A stretch of DNA of 62,500 nt from Eimeria necatrix (Eukaryota > Apicomplexa > Conoidasida > Eucoccidiorida > Eimeriidae), in contig NW_013652098.1 of assembly GCF_000499385.1 (NCBI RefSeq), positions 1-62,500 on the forward strand. Direction: 5' to 3'. The notes beneath the pieces were generated by a model. The model saw only the letters and a list, made by a program, of their open reading frames with translations. It was not told the DNA's origin and searched no databases. The translations under genes and the position numbers were made by a program. Of the stretch, positions 20,389-30,719 are shown piece by piece. Every line of letters starts with the position of its first letter. Position 1 is the stretch's first letter.

Positions 20389-22161
20389 GAGGCCCCCAGA
20401 AAGCTTTCTGGGGGCCCCTGAAGAGGGGCCCCTGAGGGCCCCCAGAAAGCTCTGTGGGGGCCACTTTGGGGCCCCCAATGAAGCTCGAAAGTCTAAAGGG
20501 TCTTGAGGGCCCCAGCGGGTGTAGACGTCTTCCGCAGCAGCCGGTGCAGCCCAGGAAGTAGGCTGAGATTGCTCTTGTTTTTGCGGCAATGTGGATGTGG
20601 CTGCTGCTGCTGCTGCTGGGAACGCTGCAGCTGCTGCTTCTGCGAATGCCGCAGCAGCAGCAGCTGCTGCTGCTGGTGCTGCTGCAGGCTGTGAAGCTGA
20701 ACGGCGGGTGTCAGTGGTGCGCAAGCGGGAAAGCAACCGTTCGCAACTGCCTGCTTATCTGCTCATGTTTGCATGTCATGCATGTCCAAACACGCACTCA
20801 AGTGCATTTAAATATGTAAAACATATTTCCATCAATGCGTTGGCCTAAGTAAGTACAAGCTATCGCTATTTATACAGTTGGAGGGAAACAGAAAGCATGC
20901 ATGCATCGACACAAACAGCTGCACTGGAAATTGGCTGAAGGAAGCACAAGTACAATTAAATGAAAGAAGCCCAAATACATTTGAAAATATTCTCAGGCTT
21001 TTAGTTAGGATAATGATAAGGATAAAGGAGCCCGTGAGCACAGAAATAGGAATGTCAGTGCAGAGAAGAATGAAATTCCAACAAGTGGAACAGCAGCAAT
21101 AAGTAGGAAAACAGTTTGAGCTCAAGTCCACAGGCCGATGCCTGGCACTAGAGTAAGCAGCTCGAAAGAAAAGGCCTAAGAACAACAACAACAAACTTGA
21201 AATGTCTAAAAAGACAAAAGAAGCAAAAATCATGCAGAGGCCTCTCCATTGAGGAGAAATTGCCTGCCTATAAGAGCAACAGTGACTGACACAAAAGATA
21301 CTTCGCTTATGTGTGACAACAAACTGCACTGCAGCCCACAAGGGGGCCCTTCAGGTTTCTGAATTCGCTGGGTTAGGACTTCTGTAAGAGGGCCCCCTCT
21401 GGGGGCCCGCAGGTAAGGGCCCTCTGAGCCTCCCTGCCTGGCCAAAGGCCCCTCTCGCTCTCGGGGGGCCCCTTCAGCTCAGCCCTATATTAACCCCTTC
21501 AGCTCAGCCCTATATTGAAAACCTTCAACTCTCTGAGGGCACCTTCAGGAGGCCCCCAGGAATCGGCAGCAGCGTAAAGACTTGAAGTTGTGGCTTAGGG
21601 GCCTACAGGTGGTGGTCCGGCGTATTCGCTGCGGTGTCACTACACTGAAAGCAACGAAGGCTGGCTGGGTGTGGGAAAAGCCCCGAAGCAACAAAGAAGC
21701 CTCTGCAGCATCTATTTTTCTAGATTCTTTCGACAAACTTCTGAGAATCACACTACTTCTTCCTCCGTTTCTCTCAGCGCATGCGTCATTGCATATTCTC
21801 CGCTACAGATCCACCTGCCAGCCCTCAGCCTGGGGCTTCAAGAGGAATCATTTTAGAGCCAGCTGGCTTCTGAGCTGTAAATGTTGCAGTGGATGCATGC
21901 AGTCTCTCCAAGCTACAGTGCCCCCAACAGCGGCAAATTGTGACTTAAAATCAGTCTATTTCCACTGTGTTGCAGTCATAATGCAGAATTTGAGCTATTA
22001 AATGCATCAAATGCACCAATTTGGCCAGAGAGTGCAACTAAGGGGAAGAACTGCCTGGTCACTGCCCAGTGGCCCGATGCGCGGTGCTCTCTAACTCTGA
22101 ATTGGCTGCCGCATTGTGGCCACAGAGAGGCTCTTTAGTGACATTTCATCATTAATTTATA
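20389..22161. other. Intergenic, boundary of the repeat-rich segment
   Basis: GGGGCCCC-type words and CTG/CAG tracts stop near 20.7 kb. Beyond that the sequence is repeat-poor, apart from TGCATGCATGC near 20896 and a 27-base tandem duplication (CCCCTTCAGCTCAGCCCTAT) at about 21469-21522. A minus-strand stretch at about 20480-20590 (EDVYTRWGPQDPLDF) could be an exon but has no partner. Confidence 0.5.
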
Positions 22162-22307
22162 TTAAACACTGTTAAGAAGTTCAGCGAAGCAATCCTTTGG
22201 CCCCAGAAGAGTATCCGCCAGATCCTCTATGTTGGGGTCGCCTCCGGGAGAGGAGAAGTCTAAAACTGTGGGTGCCTCCAACTGCCATTCGCTGGCTCCA
22301 GGGGAGT
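22162..22307 (-). CDS. Possible terminal exon, unknown gene
   Basis: After an AAAG acceptor, the minus strand encodes a 48-residue acidic C-terminus with the words EWQLEAPTVLDFSSPGG and IEDLADTLLGPKDCF, ending in TAA. Composition looks like real protein, but no upstream exon with matching phase was found. It could be an alternative last exon of the small gene at 22556-22964. Confidence 0.25.
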
Positions 22308-22555
22308 CTTTACTTTTTTATTAATGATTGTTTAGTTTTAAGTTCTTAACGATGGGCGCTAAACATAAAGCCCTAAAGGTATGGCTTGGAAAGCGGACCC
22401 CTTGCACGGCGGAGCTACAACTATTGAGACTGAGGAGATAGAGAGCACTTCGCTGCGTCTCGCGTGTCCCTGCCATTGAAAATAAGGATTTTTGAAATTT
22501 GTTGTTAAAATTAGACCAGAAATGGCAGTCGTATTGAGTTGAGTGCCGGACAGGT

Positions 22556-22964
22556 CTAGTGGTCGATCTCCGGGTGCGTGGACTGCGGCTGGTTCGCGGG
22601 GTTGCTTTCTGCGGCAAAGAGGCATAAAAACATGAAACGAATTGGAAAAAAAATTACGTTCATGGAAAGGGTAAAAGAAAACCCCCGAGGCTCGCGAAAG
22701 GAAGAGATAGTCCAAGCAGCCCCCGTATCGATAGAGCCCCACTCCCACTGGTGCTTTACACTTGGCGTCGTTCGCGTCACTGTGGGCGTCTGTCTGTCTT
22801 TACCGCGTAAAACGGGTGCCTGAATGGCTTGAGAGTTCAATTAATCACTCCATCCTTTTAATTATTTGATTCATTCATCCTTTGGGGGAGAAAAAGCGCA
22901 GTTGGCCTCTGCCACACCCGACGCAGAGCCTAGAACAGAGTCTCGTGGGGGGCGCTAGGGCCAT
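22556..22964 (-). CDS. Small 73-residue protein, three exons
   Basis: Exons 22964-22918, 22779-22658 and 22608-22556 join in phase 2 then phase 1 (222 nt). The product starts MALAPPTRLCSRLCVG, which resembles a basic targeting peptide. It continues with KCKAPVGVGLYRYGGCLDY, FLSRASGVFFYPFHE and a polar tail ending HPEIDH. The middle exon has protein-like composition and clear splice sites (CCCACAG, GTAATT). Small size and a basic start suggest a mitochondrial accessory subunit, but no family was recognised. It is divergent from the CCCH gene, with about 500 bases between starts. Confidence 0.5.
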
Positions 22965-23436
22965 CCATATTTGTAACAGGTGTATTTCTGACCCCCTTCC
23001 CCTGGCCAAGGACCTCATTATATCCTAAGAGGTATTTGAACGTATGTTCCTTCATTAGAGCTTTCCGTCTCAGCGTCTAGACCCCTAATTCACGTCCCCG
23101 TGGGCACACAGACAGGTCGGTGGTCGCCCCCACTGGTCCCTCCCCTCCCTTCGTTTCGTATTGCTGGCTGTTCCGCTCAGTGTCACTGCTGGGGGCCCTC
23201 CATATCTATTGCCGTTATTTCAGGTGTCGAACCCCTCCAACTAGTCGGCAACAACCTCCCGGGCAGCCTCCTGTCGCTGGTAAGTACACATAGCACTCTC
23301 GCGTTGCTTGTTTGCTGCAACACAGACCCTTGGGGTCCCGCCTTTTGTTCCCTCTCCGACAAACAGTTCATGGCTCCAGCTCGGGCCAGCCTGCCCTGGG
23401 CCTGCACTGCGCACCCGCCGGCTCTCCACCGCGCCA

Positions 23437-23475
23437 GCTAGCCAGCTAGCCCTCCCTTGCCCGCGTCCAGCTAGC
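23437..23475. promoter_or_regulatory. Three GCTAGC motifs before the CCCH start codon
   Basis: GCTAGC at 23437-23442, 23445-23450 and 23470-23475 lies immediately 5' of the ATG at 23477. GCTAGC is the motif reported for the Toxoplasma factor AP2XI-5. A role as promoter or 5' UTR element is inferred. Confidence 0.4.
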
Positions 23476-23476
23476 C

Positions 23477-26400
23477 ATGGAGCCCGTCAAGCCGGCCCTT
23501 CCCCAGAAGGAACGGGGGGGCCCCCGGGACCTAGCTGAGGGCACGCAGCCCCAGCAGCGCCATATCCAGCCCGAGGAAAAGACGAGGCCCCTCTCCAAGC
23601 GCAAGATTGGTGGCCCGGGCAAGGGCAGTGTCAGACTCGCGTGGGATCGCTTCTTCAGGTGAGGAGTGCCTTTCGATCCCAATCTTCCTATTTTGTGAAG
23701 CTTCACTATTGCCTGTCCGGCGGGCCCCGCAGAAATTTGGCGCTTCTGTGCCTCCCAGGCGCCGAACGCATGCAGTCTTTGTACATGAATCTGCTGTTCA
23801 TGTTTTCCGCGACTCTTCGCAAAGTGCTGTGAAGAACCGGCGCTGCAGGTTTGGGGCGCGCAGAAAAGCTCAGAAACCCGTTAATTGCATGCTATGTTTT
23901 CAGGATAAAAATGTGTCCCTGGATTGCTGAGGGCTGTTGCCGGCACGGCGACTTGTGCAACTATGCACATACACCCGAGCAGCTCAGGCCCTGGCTGCCC
24001 CTCTACAAGACGAAGCTCTGCGATGCGTTTAAGAGGGTCAGTGCAGATTCACCTCCTGCCAAACTCGCTTAGGGTTTCGGCTTGAGTCGCGCCACATCGG
24101 TGGCTGCATGTTTTGTTCTTGTTGGCATACATGCTGCAATGCAGAGTCGAACCCCTCTCATGTTCTCGGTTACTCATGGTTACTGCGGCAGGCTGTTGTT
24201 GCTTGCTAGCAGCCAAAGAACACGGAGGCAGCCCACCTGTGAGATTCTGGTGCATGCAGAGCTCTGCGGTGTCTGTGCAGCCTGCGGCCTGTATTTTTGC
24301 AGGGTGAATGCACCAACGAAGAATGCAACTTCGCACATGGGGCTGAGGAGCTGCGCCACACTACTGGCTACTACAAAGTGAGTTTGAGCAGGCAATATTT
24401 GGCTGCCTTTGTGGGCGTCTGCTTGCGCTCATTTTTTTGCCGCAGCTCTTATGCTCGGCGGTTTGCTCTTGCGTGGCTTCACGGATTCTGAGTTTTTGGT
24501 TTGAAGTGGCCACCTACCTTCCAGCGTCCCGGCCATCCACAAGTACCGACTTGCTCCCTTCACTTTATGTAAACTGCGCCTGCGCCTCTCTCCGTACTAT
24601 TGGGCGCTGTTGGCGCTACCGAACGATCCTTCTGCTGCTGATTGGGCTTTCTTTGCTTTTTGTGCCTATTTCGTATTCGCCGCTGCAGACCGAACTTTGC
24701 CAGTTGTGGCTAGCTGGCAGCTGTCCGTCGCGGGATGTTTGCCGGCACGCGCATGGTGTGGAGGAGCTGCGCCCTAAAACGTGAGGAGGGCTGATGGGGG
24801 GGAAGTGGGGATGATAGTGGAAGCGAGACTTGGCAGTTTGTCTAGGTGCTGCAAAGTTAGCAGCAGCAGTGACCCCATGACTGCAGTCACCTGTGCAAGT
24901 GCACAGTGCATATGTTGCGTGCAGTGGCTCCTTCAGTTCCTTCGCAGTACGTATTGCGGAGTGTCTTAGTGGGCAGAGTTAAACCGTTTTTCCTGCTGCA
25001 AGTGTGCGGCCCTGTTGCAAACACAGTAGATGTAGTACAGAGTAGTAGATCACTAGCGTACGGCTACGGGATGATTCAGTCCTGACTTCTTCACTGGAAT
25101 CGCGTGGCACTGTGGTTTCTTCTGGCGCTCACGGGAATGAGGGGCTAGGTTAGTGGTAGCTATGGGCACAGCCAGAAAGAGCTTAGAACGTGGGAGTAGT
25201 AGTTGCTTGCAGTCGCCGAGCCAAAGACCGCCAGCTGTCTACAGCTAGGCAATGTTTACCGTTGGTTAGCTGCTAGACTCGTTCCAGAATGCACATTCGA
25301 AAGGGGATCTGCAGCGGGTAAGCGGTTTGTTGGGCATGACTAATCTTTTTGCTTGTTCGCTGCTTTTGGGGTGGACGCGCAGTCAGCTGGCTCGCAAGAA
25401 CATAGCGCTTCTTTTGGGCTCGCAAGCACAGGGAACAACATCGAAGGAAACAACAACTGCAACTGAAGAAGAGGACGCGACAGCAGTGGGGGGTTCTCTC
25501 GGGGGCCAGGGATCAAAGGGTTCCAAGCAGCAGGACGGGGCCTCCGGGGCGGGAGATGCTTGCAGCAAGCGTGTGGAGGAGGCGGCGAAGGGCTCCCAAG
25601 GCGACAGTGAAAACAAAAAAACAGCAACTGATGAAGCACTGGGAGAGGAAGAACAGCTACAGCGCGCACTACATCGACTCAAGCTGAACAGCCTGACAGA
25701 CCGCCAACCACAAACGTCTGAAAATGGACGCGACTCCGCAGCCTGCCCCACAGGCCAGCAGCAGCAGCAAGAGGAACAGGGCGAGCAGCAGCAGCAGCAG
25801 GAGCAGCAAGAACAGCAGCAACAACCCGTGGCAGTTAATGGAGTAACCCATAGCTCATCTTTGAGCAGCGCAATCCCCGCTAGAAGGAAAACGGGAGGAA
25901 CGCGCAAGGTACCAAAGCAGCAGCAGCAAGATGGAAGCTTGCACCAGCAGCAGCCGCGACAGAGGCGAGCTGTGTCTCCGCGTGCGTTGAAGCAGAGCGG
26001 GTCGCAGCAGCAGTCGCAGCAGCAACAACAGCAGCAGGTGCAGCAGAACGGAGGGGCCCGTGTACTGCGGGGTTTTCGCCTGTCGCGTCAGGGCCTGGAG
26101 ACCGCGTCTCCGGGAGTCGTTTCTGCTCATGGAGGGGCCCCGTACCCCGCAGTAAACTCTAGCAAGGTGGTGGGACACCACAAAGTGTCGGCGGACTCTG
26201 CACTGGGAACTCCGCAGTCCCTCACTCCCGCGTGGTGCCTCGTGAGCTCCCCGTCGCCTTCAGTTGAGGAAGGATGTTCTGCAGAAGAGGGCACTTGGCC
26301 TTTAGGTTCCCCCTTGCACCAGCTGCCCCCGTGCGGCCCCGCCTGCACGTGGGGCGCTCTGGCTTCTGCTGTGCCGCCGAACTTGCAGCAGCTACCGGGA

Positions 26401-26970
26401 ACGCCCCATCAGCACTTCGGATGCTTTGCCCAGAACGCATGCGAGCTTACCAACGCCGTGCCCCATTTGCAGGCCCTCTTCCCCTTCCCCCCGGCTTCTC
26501 AGGGCCTCGTCGCCCCTTGCTTTTGCCAGCGCCACCCCAATGCGGAGCTCCTCCACCGCCAGATGCAGCAGCAACAAATGCAACAACAGCAGCAGCCACC
26601 TCAGCAGCAGCATGGGCACAGTCAGCACGCTCCATGTGTGTGCCAGTTCACAGCGGCCTGCCCAGTTCCTCCCTCGGGTGCTTTCTTAAACCCCATAGCA
26701 CGGTCGGTGCCCCTCGCGTCAGCAGGCAGTGTAGGTTGGGGGCCTCTGCTGGTTTCGCCTCCTTTCTGCCTGCTACAGAGCCCTACTAGCTGTCCCCAGC
26801 ACGGCTGTGTGGTTCCCAGAGCCCCCCAGTGGCATGAGGGCATGGGAGCCCCTGTGCATGGAGGAGGTGCGGAGAGGATATTCTGCTGGATGCAGCAAGT
26901 GCCCCTAAAAGGTGAATACGGACACTCCGATCTTGTGGGGATCGGAAGCAACACTAACATGTACAATTAG
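23477..26970 (+). CDS. Triple CCCH zinc-finger RNA-binding protein
   Basis: Exons 23477-23658, 23904-24036, 24303-24377, 24689-24780 and 25383-26970 give 689 residues (2070 nt). Three CCCH fingers lie at about residues 63-155. Finger 1 is C-x7-C-x5-C-x3-H (ending CNYAH), finger 2 is C-x7-C-x4-C-x3-H (CNFAH) and finger 3 is C-x7-C-x5-C-x3-H (CRHAH). Fingers 1 and 2, and 2 and 3, are linked by similar ELR/QLR words. Such proteins bind RNA and control mRNA fate. The last exon encodes a Gln-rich, Pro-rich tail (LARKNIALLLGSQ, then many Gln runs). The start is the first ATG, preceded by GCTAGC motifs. A possible 5' UTR intron starts with GTAAGT at 23281. The specific orthologue was not identified. 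Confidence 0.88.
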
Positions 26971-28541
26971 GCACACGATGCCGCGAGCTGCTGCAGCAGC
27001 AGCCTCATTTAGTTTGCGTAGGCATATTTGCAGTCATGTTGCTTGCCATTGTTTTTCCGATGCAGATCTGCAGATGGCTGCATCGGTGGAGCGATATGAG
27101 GACTGAAGACCTCTCATTTCAGCTGTGCCCACCGTCATTATCTGGATTTCTTTATACGCAAAAGCAACAGCAGGCACCTAATGTGTTCACGGGCACCCTG
27201 TGTGTTTGATCGCCGGCAGAGATCGGGGTTGATTGCCCTTAAAAGGGGCCCCCGCAGAAGCTTTGCAGGAGGAAGGGGCTTCACAGGCTTTTCCTGAAGC
27301 TGCCCACGCCAAGCACGACTTCCGAGCATCTGCGTCAAAAGCGCAGAGCCACACCCGGGAAGCCTTTGCTAAATTTTGGCTTTTGGCTATGCCATACAAA
27401 CACAAAGCACGCAAGGCGAGGGAGAAAACAGGGTCCCACGGTGCTTCGCGTTTATGCGTCCGAGCCGCAAATTCTAGCTGCCCACACACAATGAACAAAT
27501 AGTCCTGGTCTGTCTTTTTATTTCGGCGCACGCTGATTTGTTGATGTCGGGCTTCGTCTCTGTTCCTCTTCGTCTGCCGCTCTCTGCCAGCCGTTCCGCG
27601 TGTCGCGCTGTGCCTCCCTGGTCTGCCTACTATGTCACGAAGTGCCAGTGTTGCAGAGCCCCTGCGTGGCTGCATAGGCTTGGCTTGTTAGCCCCTACGC
27701 TGCTGGCTTTGGCGCGAGGGGTCTCAGCGCTGTCACGGTAGCAGCTGTCTCCTTAGAGCCACGCTAACCAGTATCTGATAACATTCAACGCTGTGAGACG
27801 GACTACAGAAAGGCTAACGAAATACCTTTCCCGCGGCGTGACTGACACCCAGTCAGCAGGGCTTTGCCGCCCACTGAAGCCGTGGGCTGTCCAGCCCTTT
27901 CAGGTTTTTCTCTTAGCGTGGTAGCCCGTTCGTTCGGTTAGTTACGCGTCAAGTCGTTACACGTCGGTTGTCTGTACCTATAGTTGCCGTTGACTCGCTC
28001 ACCTTTCGGTCAAAACGCAGACACCACTTGCCCCGGACTGTCCAGACCCAGGGAAAGCTGAAAGGGCTCAGTTAGAGGACGTGAGTTGCGAGGAGCCTAC
28101 TTAAATAATGCCACTTGCATGTCCACGTGACATATTTATCTTATTGTGCATGTTTGAGATACCTTCATACTGTTCATTCACCCTTTTACGTTTAGCAGCC
28201 CACAGAGCTAACAGCCTGCATACAGGTCACATCACACACATGCCCAGCTAGCTGAGGGCGCTGCTGTTGTCGTTGCCCTTACCGAAAAGAGCTGCCCCCG
28301 CGCCCACGCAAGGGATAAAGTAAACTTGAAGTCGGTTCGCGTTCGCTCAAAAAGGATTGCCCGGAGCCCATTCCCTTCGTTAGGCTCGAAAAGAGCATCT
28401 ATTTGCACGAAGAGGAGCAGATAACGGCTCCACAAAGGTATGCGCCCAAGCAGCATACAACAACAGAGGCTTCCTATTCATAAGCAGGTCCCAGTGTCTC
28501 ACCACAGCTGCTACAACCTGTCAGCCGCCCACGAGATGCCA
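26971..28541. other. Convergent intergenic region, no gene seen
   Basis: Lies between the 3' ends of the CCCH gene (plus) and the HP1-like gene (minus). It has no repeats of note and no supported exons; open frames on both strands lack splice context. Confidence 0.5.
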
Positions 28542-30719
28542 TCAGAAACAGCTGGCGCTCCTGCTGAATTCAGCTGTGGCGGGAAAAGAGCTCTGGGAAG
28601 CAGCGAAGGCTTCTTTGAGCCCGTTTACGTTGCTGTCGCAGTTGCTGCTGCCTTTGTCAACGCTGCTGCTGTTGCTGTCCTGTGTCAATACAGGGTTGTA
28701 GGTTAGTTCTGGGTTGGGAGGAACAGAGGCAACGGCTGCACAGGGCTGGCCGGTGGTCACCATTCCCTTCTGACTTTGGGCCTGCTTGTCTGTGCTCTTA
28801 AACAGAGCTTTCCGCAGCAGGTAATCACAAAGCGCTCCCGGACAGAACCGCCGTGCCTCCAGGATAGAGCAGGTGCCCCAAACGTTTCGGCTGGGGTCTG
28901 CTGCTTTGCCTGGTGAAGCAGCAATCACATAATGAACGACAGCACCCGTAACGCCAGCTGCGCCCGCGGCCTCACCTCGCACTACCTTGACAATACGTAC
29001 CCGGCCCGGAAACAAATTTTCACACGGGTATCTATTAATTAAGCCGCGTGAAACGCCCAGAGAGCTCGAAGAGGAAACTGCCGAGTGCTGCTCTCCCTTT
29101 ACCTGCTGCACTGGCAGCTGTAGCCACTGAGTGTCACTGGTGTCAGGGAGCCCCGGCAGACCAACTGCGGCCTCTGCCGGAATCTCTGCAACTCCCGCTA
29201 GTGCTTCTGGGGGCCCCTCGGCTCCCGGGAACCCGCCGGCCAGCGGAAGCTGCGTAAACCCCGGCGTAGTCAGGTGGGATACGGGGGCCCCATAGGCTTC
29301 TGGGGAGCTGACTGTGGGGCCCCCCAGGCGACTATTTGCAGCACAAGACGCACCTGTGGGGCAGAAAAGAGGCGGCCCTTGCTTGCAGCTGTGCAGCAAG
29401 GCCTCCTGGCCTTCAAAAGGGCCTCCGGCAGGCCTGTCTGCACACGGAGTCAAGAGAGGAGGACCCTCGAAGCCCCCTTGAACTTCCCAGGAGGCTGGGA
29501 GTCTCATCGCCGCCTCTTGTCTGAAAGGAAAGTAGCAAGAAGGCCCCGCTGGCGACTCAGCAGGCACCCAGAAACGGCAGTCCTCTTGCATGCCCCCGTG
29601 GGCGCCAGAGGCATTTGCTGCTGCCACTCCCACTGCTGTGCTGCTGTGGACTGCGGGAGATTCGAAAAATGCGGAGGGTTCTGGAGTGTTTCCCAAGGGC
29701 GTGTCCCAACTGTACTGCTGCTGCAGGTCCTGGGAAGTGGGGGCCTCGTACCCGCTGACGCTGTGGGGGGGGCCCCCCTGAAGAAAGGGGGGCCCCAGGT
29801 CTTCGTCACTCGGGTCGTTGACAGTGAAGCCCGTGGGGGCCCCCAAGGCCTCCTCCCCGTCAATATCCGGGGAAGACTTCCAGGAGCTGGAAGTAAGCCC
29901 CGAGGCCTCCGAGCGGCTTGCTGCCTGGGGGGGCTCTTCAGCTCCAACCATCCTCAGGCGCCGGAAAGGGGCCTCCACCTTCGTCTCTGCTTTCTTATTT
30001 GGAGTCAAAGAGCCCCCACAGCGGCCCCTGAGTCGGGTCCCCCTCGAGGGGCCCCCTGGGGGCCCCTCTTGGGCCGCGGGAAGGCCTCCAAAGGCCCCTG
30101 ACACTTTGCCGCTGCAGCTGCACAGGGGGGGCCCCACTGCCTCAGACCCGCTGTCTGGAGTGGCCGGCAGGCCCGGGTCTACGGCCTGGGGGCCCCTCTC
30201 TGGCCCGCCTGCGCGCAGCAGATCATCTATGCATCTTCTCCTCCGCCTTGGAGGTTTGGTTCTGTGGGGCCTCTTTGTGCGTCGAGAGGAAGACAGAAGT
30301 GACTGCGAAACGGAGCAGTCCGAGTCTGAGGTATTCGCGCCCCTGTTGCTGCTGCTGCTGCTGCTTTGTTTCGGGGAGCTGAATTCCGAAGGGCTGCTGC
30401 TGCTGCTGCTGCTGCTCGGCTCTCGCGCGCTGTCCGTCTCCTCCGGGAGAGGCGCTGAGAGCAAAGAGCTCCTTTTTCTGCTCGCGGGGGTGGGCGCCCC
30501 TCCCTTGCCGTGCCTGGCCAGCGCCCTCTTCGCCAAATAGTCCTTCTCCATCTGTTCCATTTGGCGTTTGAAGGCGAAAGAACTGTCCATAAGCAAGTTC
30601 TTGCGCGTCTCCCACGTGTCATCTTTGGGCCCATAGCCCTGCCACCGCACCCGCCATTCAGGGGTCTTCCCATTGTATCGAAAGCCCACAAGCTTCTCCA
30701 CAGTGTAGATGTCCGACAT
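28542..30719 (-). CDS. HP1-like protein with chromodomain and chromoshadow domain
   Basis: Single exon, 725 residues from the ATG at 30719. The frame stays open upstream to about 30857 but only with non-ATG starts. The chromodomain is at residues 4-45 (IYTVEKLVGF, RVRWQGYGPKDDTWE). Y5, W26 and Y29 have the spacing of the HP1 aromatic cage that binds methylated H3K9. A chromoshadow-like segment is at about 575-645 (RVRIVKVVRG, VVHYVIAAS, ILEARRFCPGALCDYLL). Between them lies a linker of over 500 residues rich in Ser, Gly and Pro; typical HP1 is under 250 residues in total. Toxoplasma Chromo1 is a likely relative. It acts in the nucleus on heterochromatin. A second chromodomain gene lies at 42442. 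Chromodomain is certain; chromoshadow is by pattern. Confidence 0.85.
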   Translation of the reverse strand: MSDIYTVEKLVGFRYNGKTPEWRVRWQGYGPKDDTWETRKNLLMDSSFAFKRQMEQMEKDYLAKRALARHGKGGAPTPASRKRSSLLSAPLPEETDSAREPSSSSSSSSPSEFSSPKQSSSSSSNRGANTSDSDCSVSQSLLSSSRRTKRPHRTKPPRRRRRCIDDLLRAGGPERGPQAVDPGLPATPDSGSEAVGPPLCSCSGKVSGAFGGLPAAQEGPPGGPSRGTRLRGRCGGSLTPNKKAETKVEAPFRRLRMVGAEEPPQAASRSEASGLTSSSWKSSPDIDGEEALGAPTGFTVNDPSDEDLGPPFLQGGPPHSVSGYEAPTSQDLQQQYSWDTPLGNTPEPSAFFESPAVHSSTAVGVAAANASGAHGGMQEDCRFWVPAESPAGPSCYFPFRQEAAMRLPASWEVQGGFEGPPLLTPCADRPAGGPFEGQEALLHSCKQGPPLFCPTGASCAANSRLGGPTVSSPEAYGAPVSHLTTPGFTQLPLAGGFPGAEGPPEALAGVAEIPAEAAVGLPGLPDTSDTQWLQLPVQQVKGEQHSAVSSSSSLGVSRGLINRYPCENLFPGRVRIVKVVRGEAAGAAGVTGAVVHYVIAASPGKAADPSRNVWGTCSILEARRFCPGALCDYLLRKALFKSTDKQAQSQKGMVTTGQPCAAVASVPPNPELTYNPVLTQDSNSSSVDKGSSNCDSNVNGLKEAFAASQSSFPATAEFSRSASCF

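Noticed and set aside
21582..22001. 139-codon plus frame
   Set aside because: Starts with TTG and lacks recognisable domains or splice context; chance frame.
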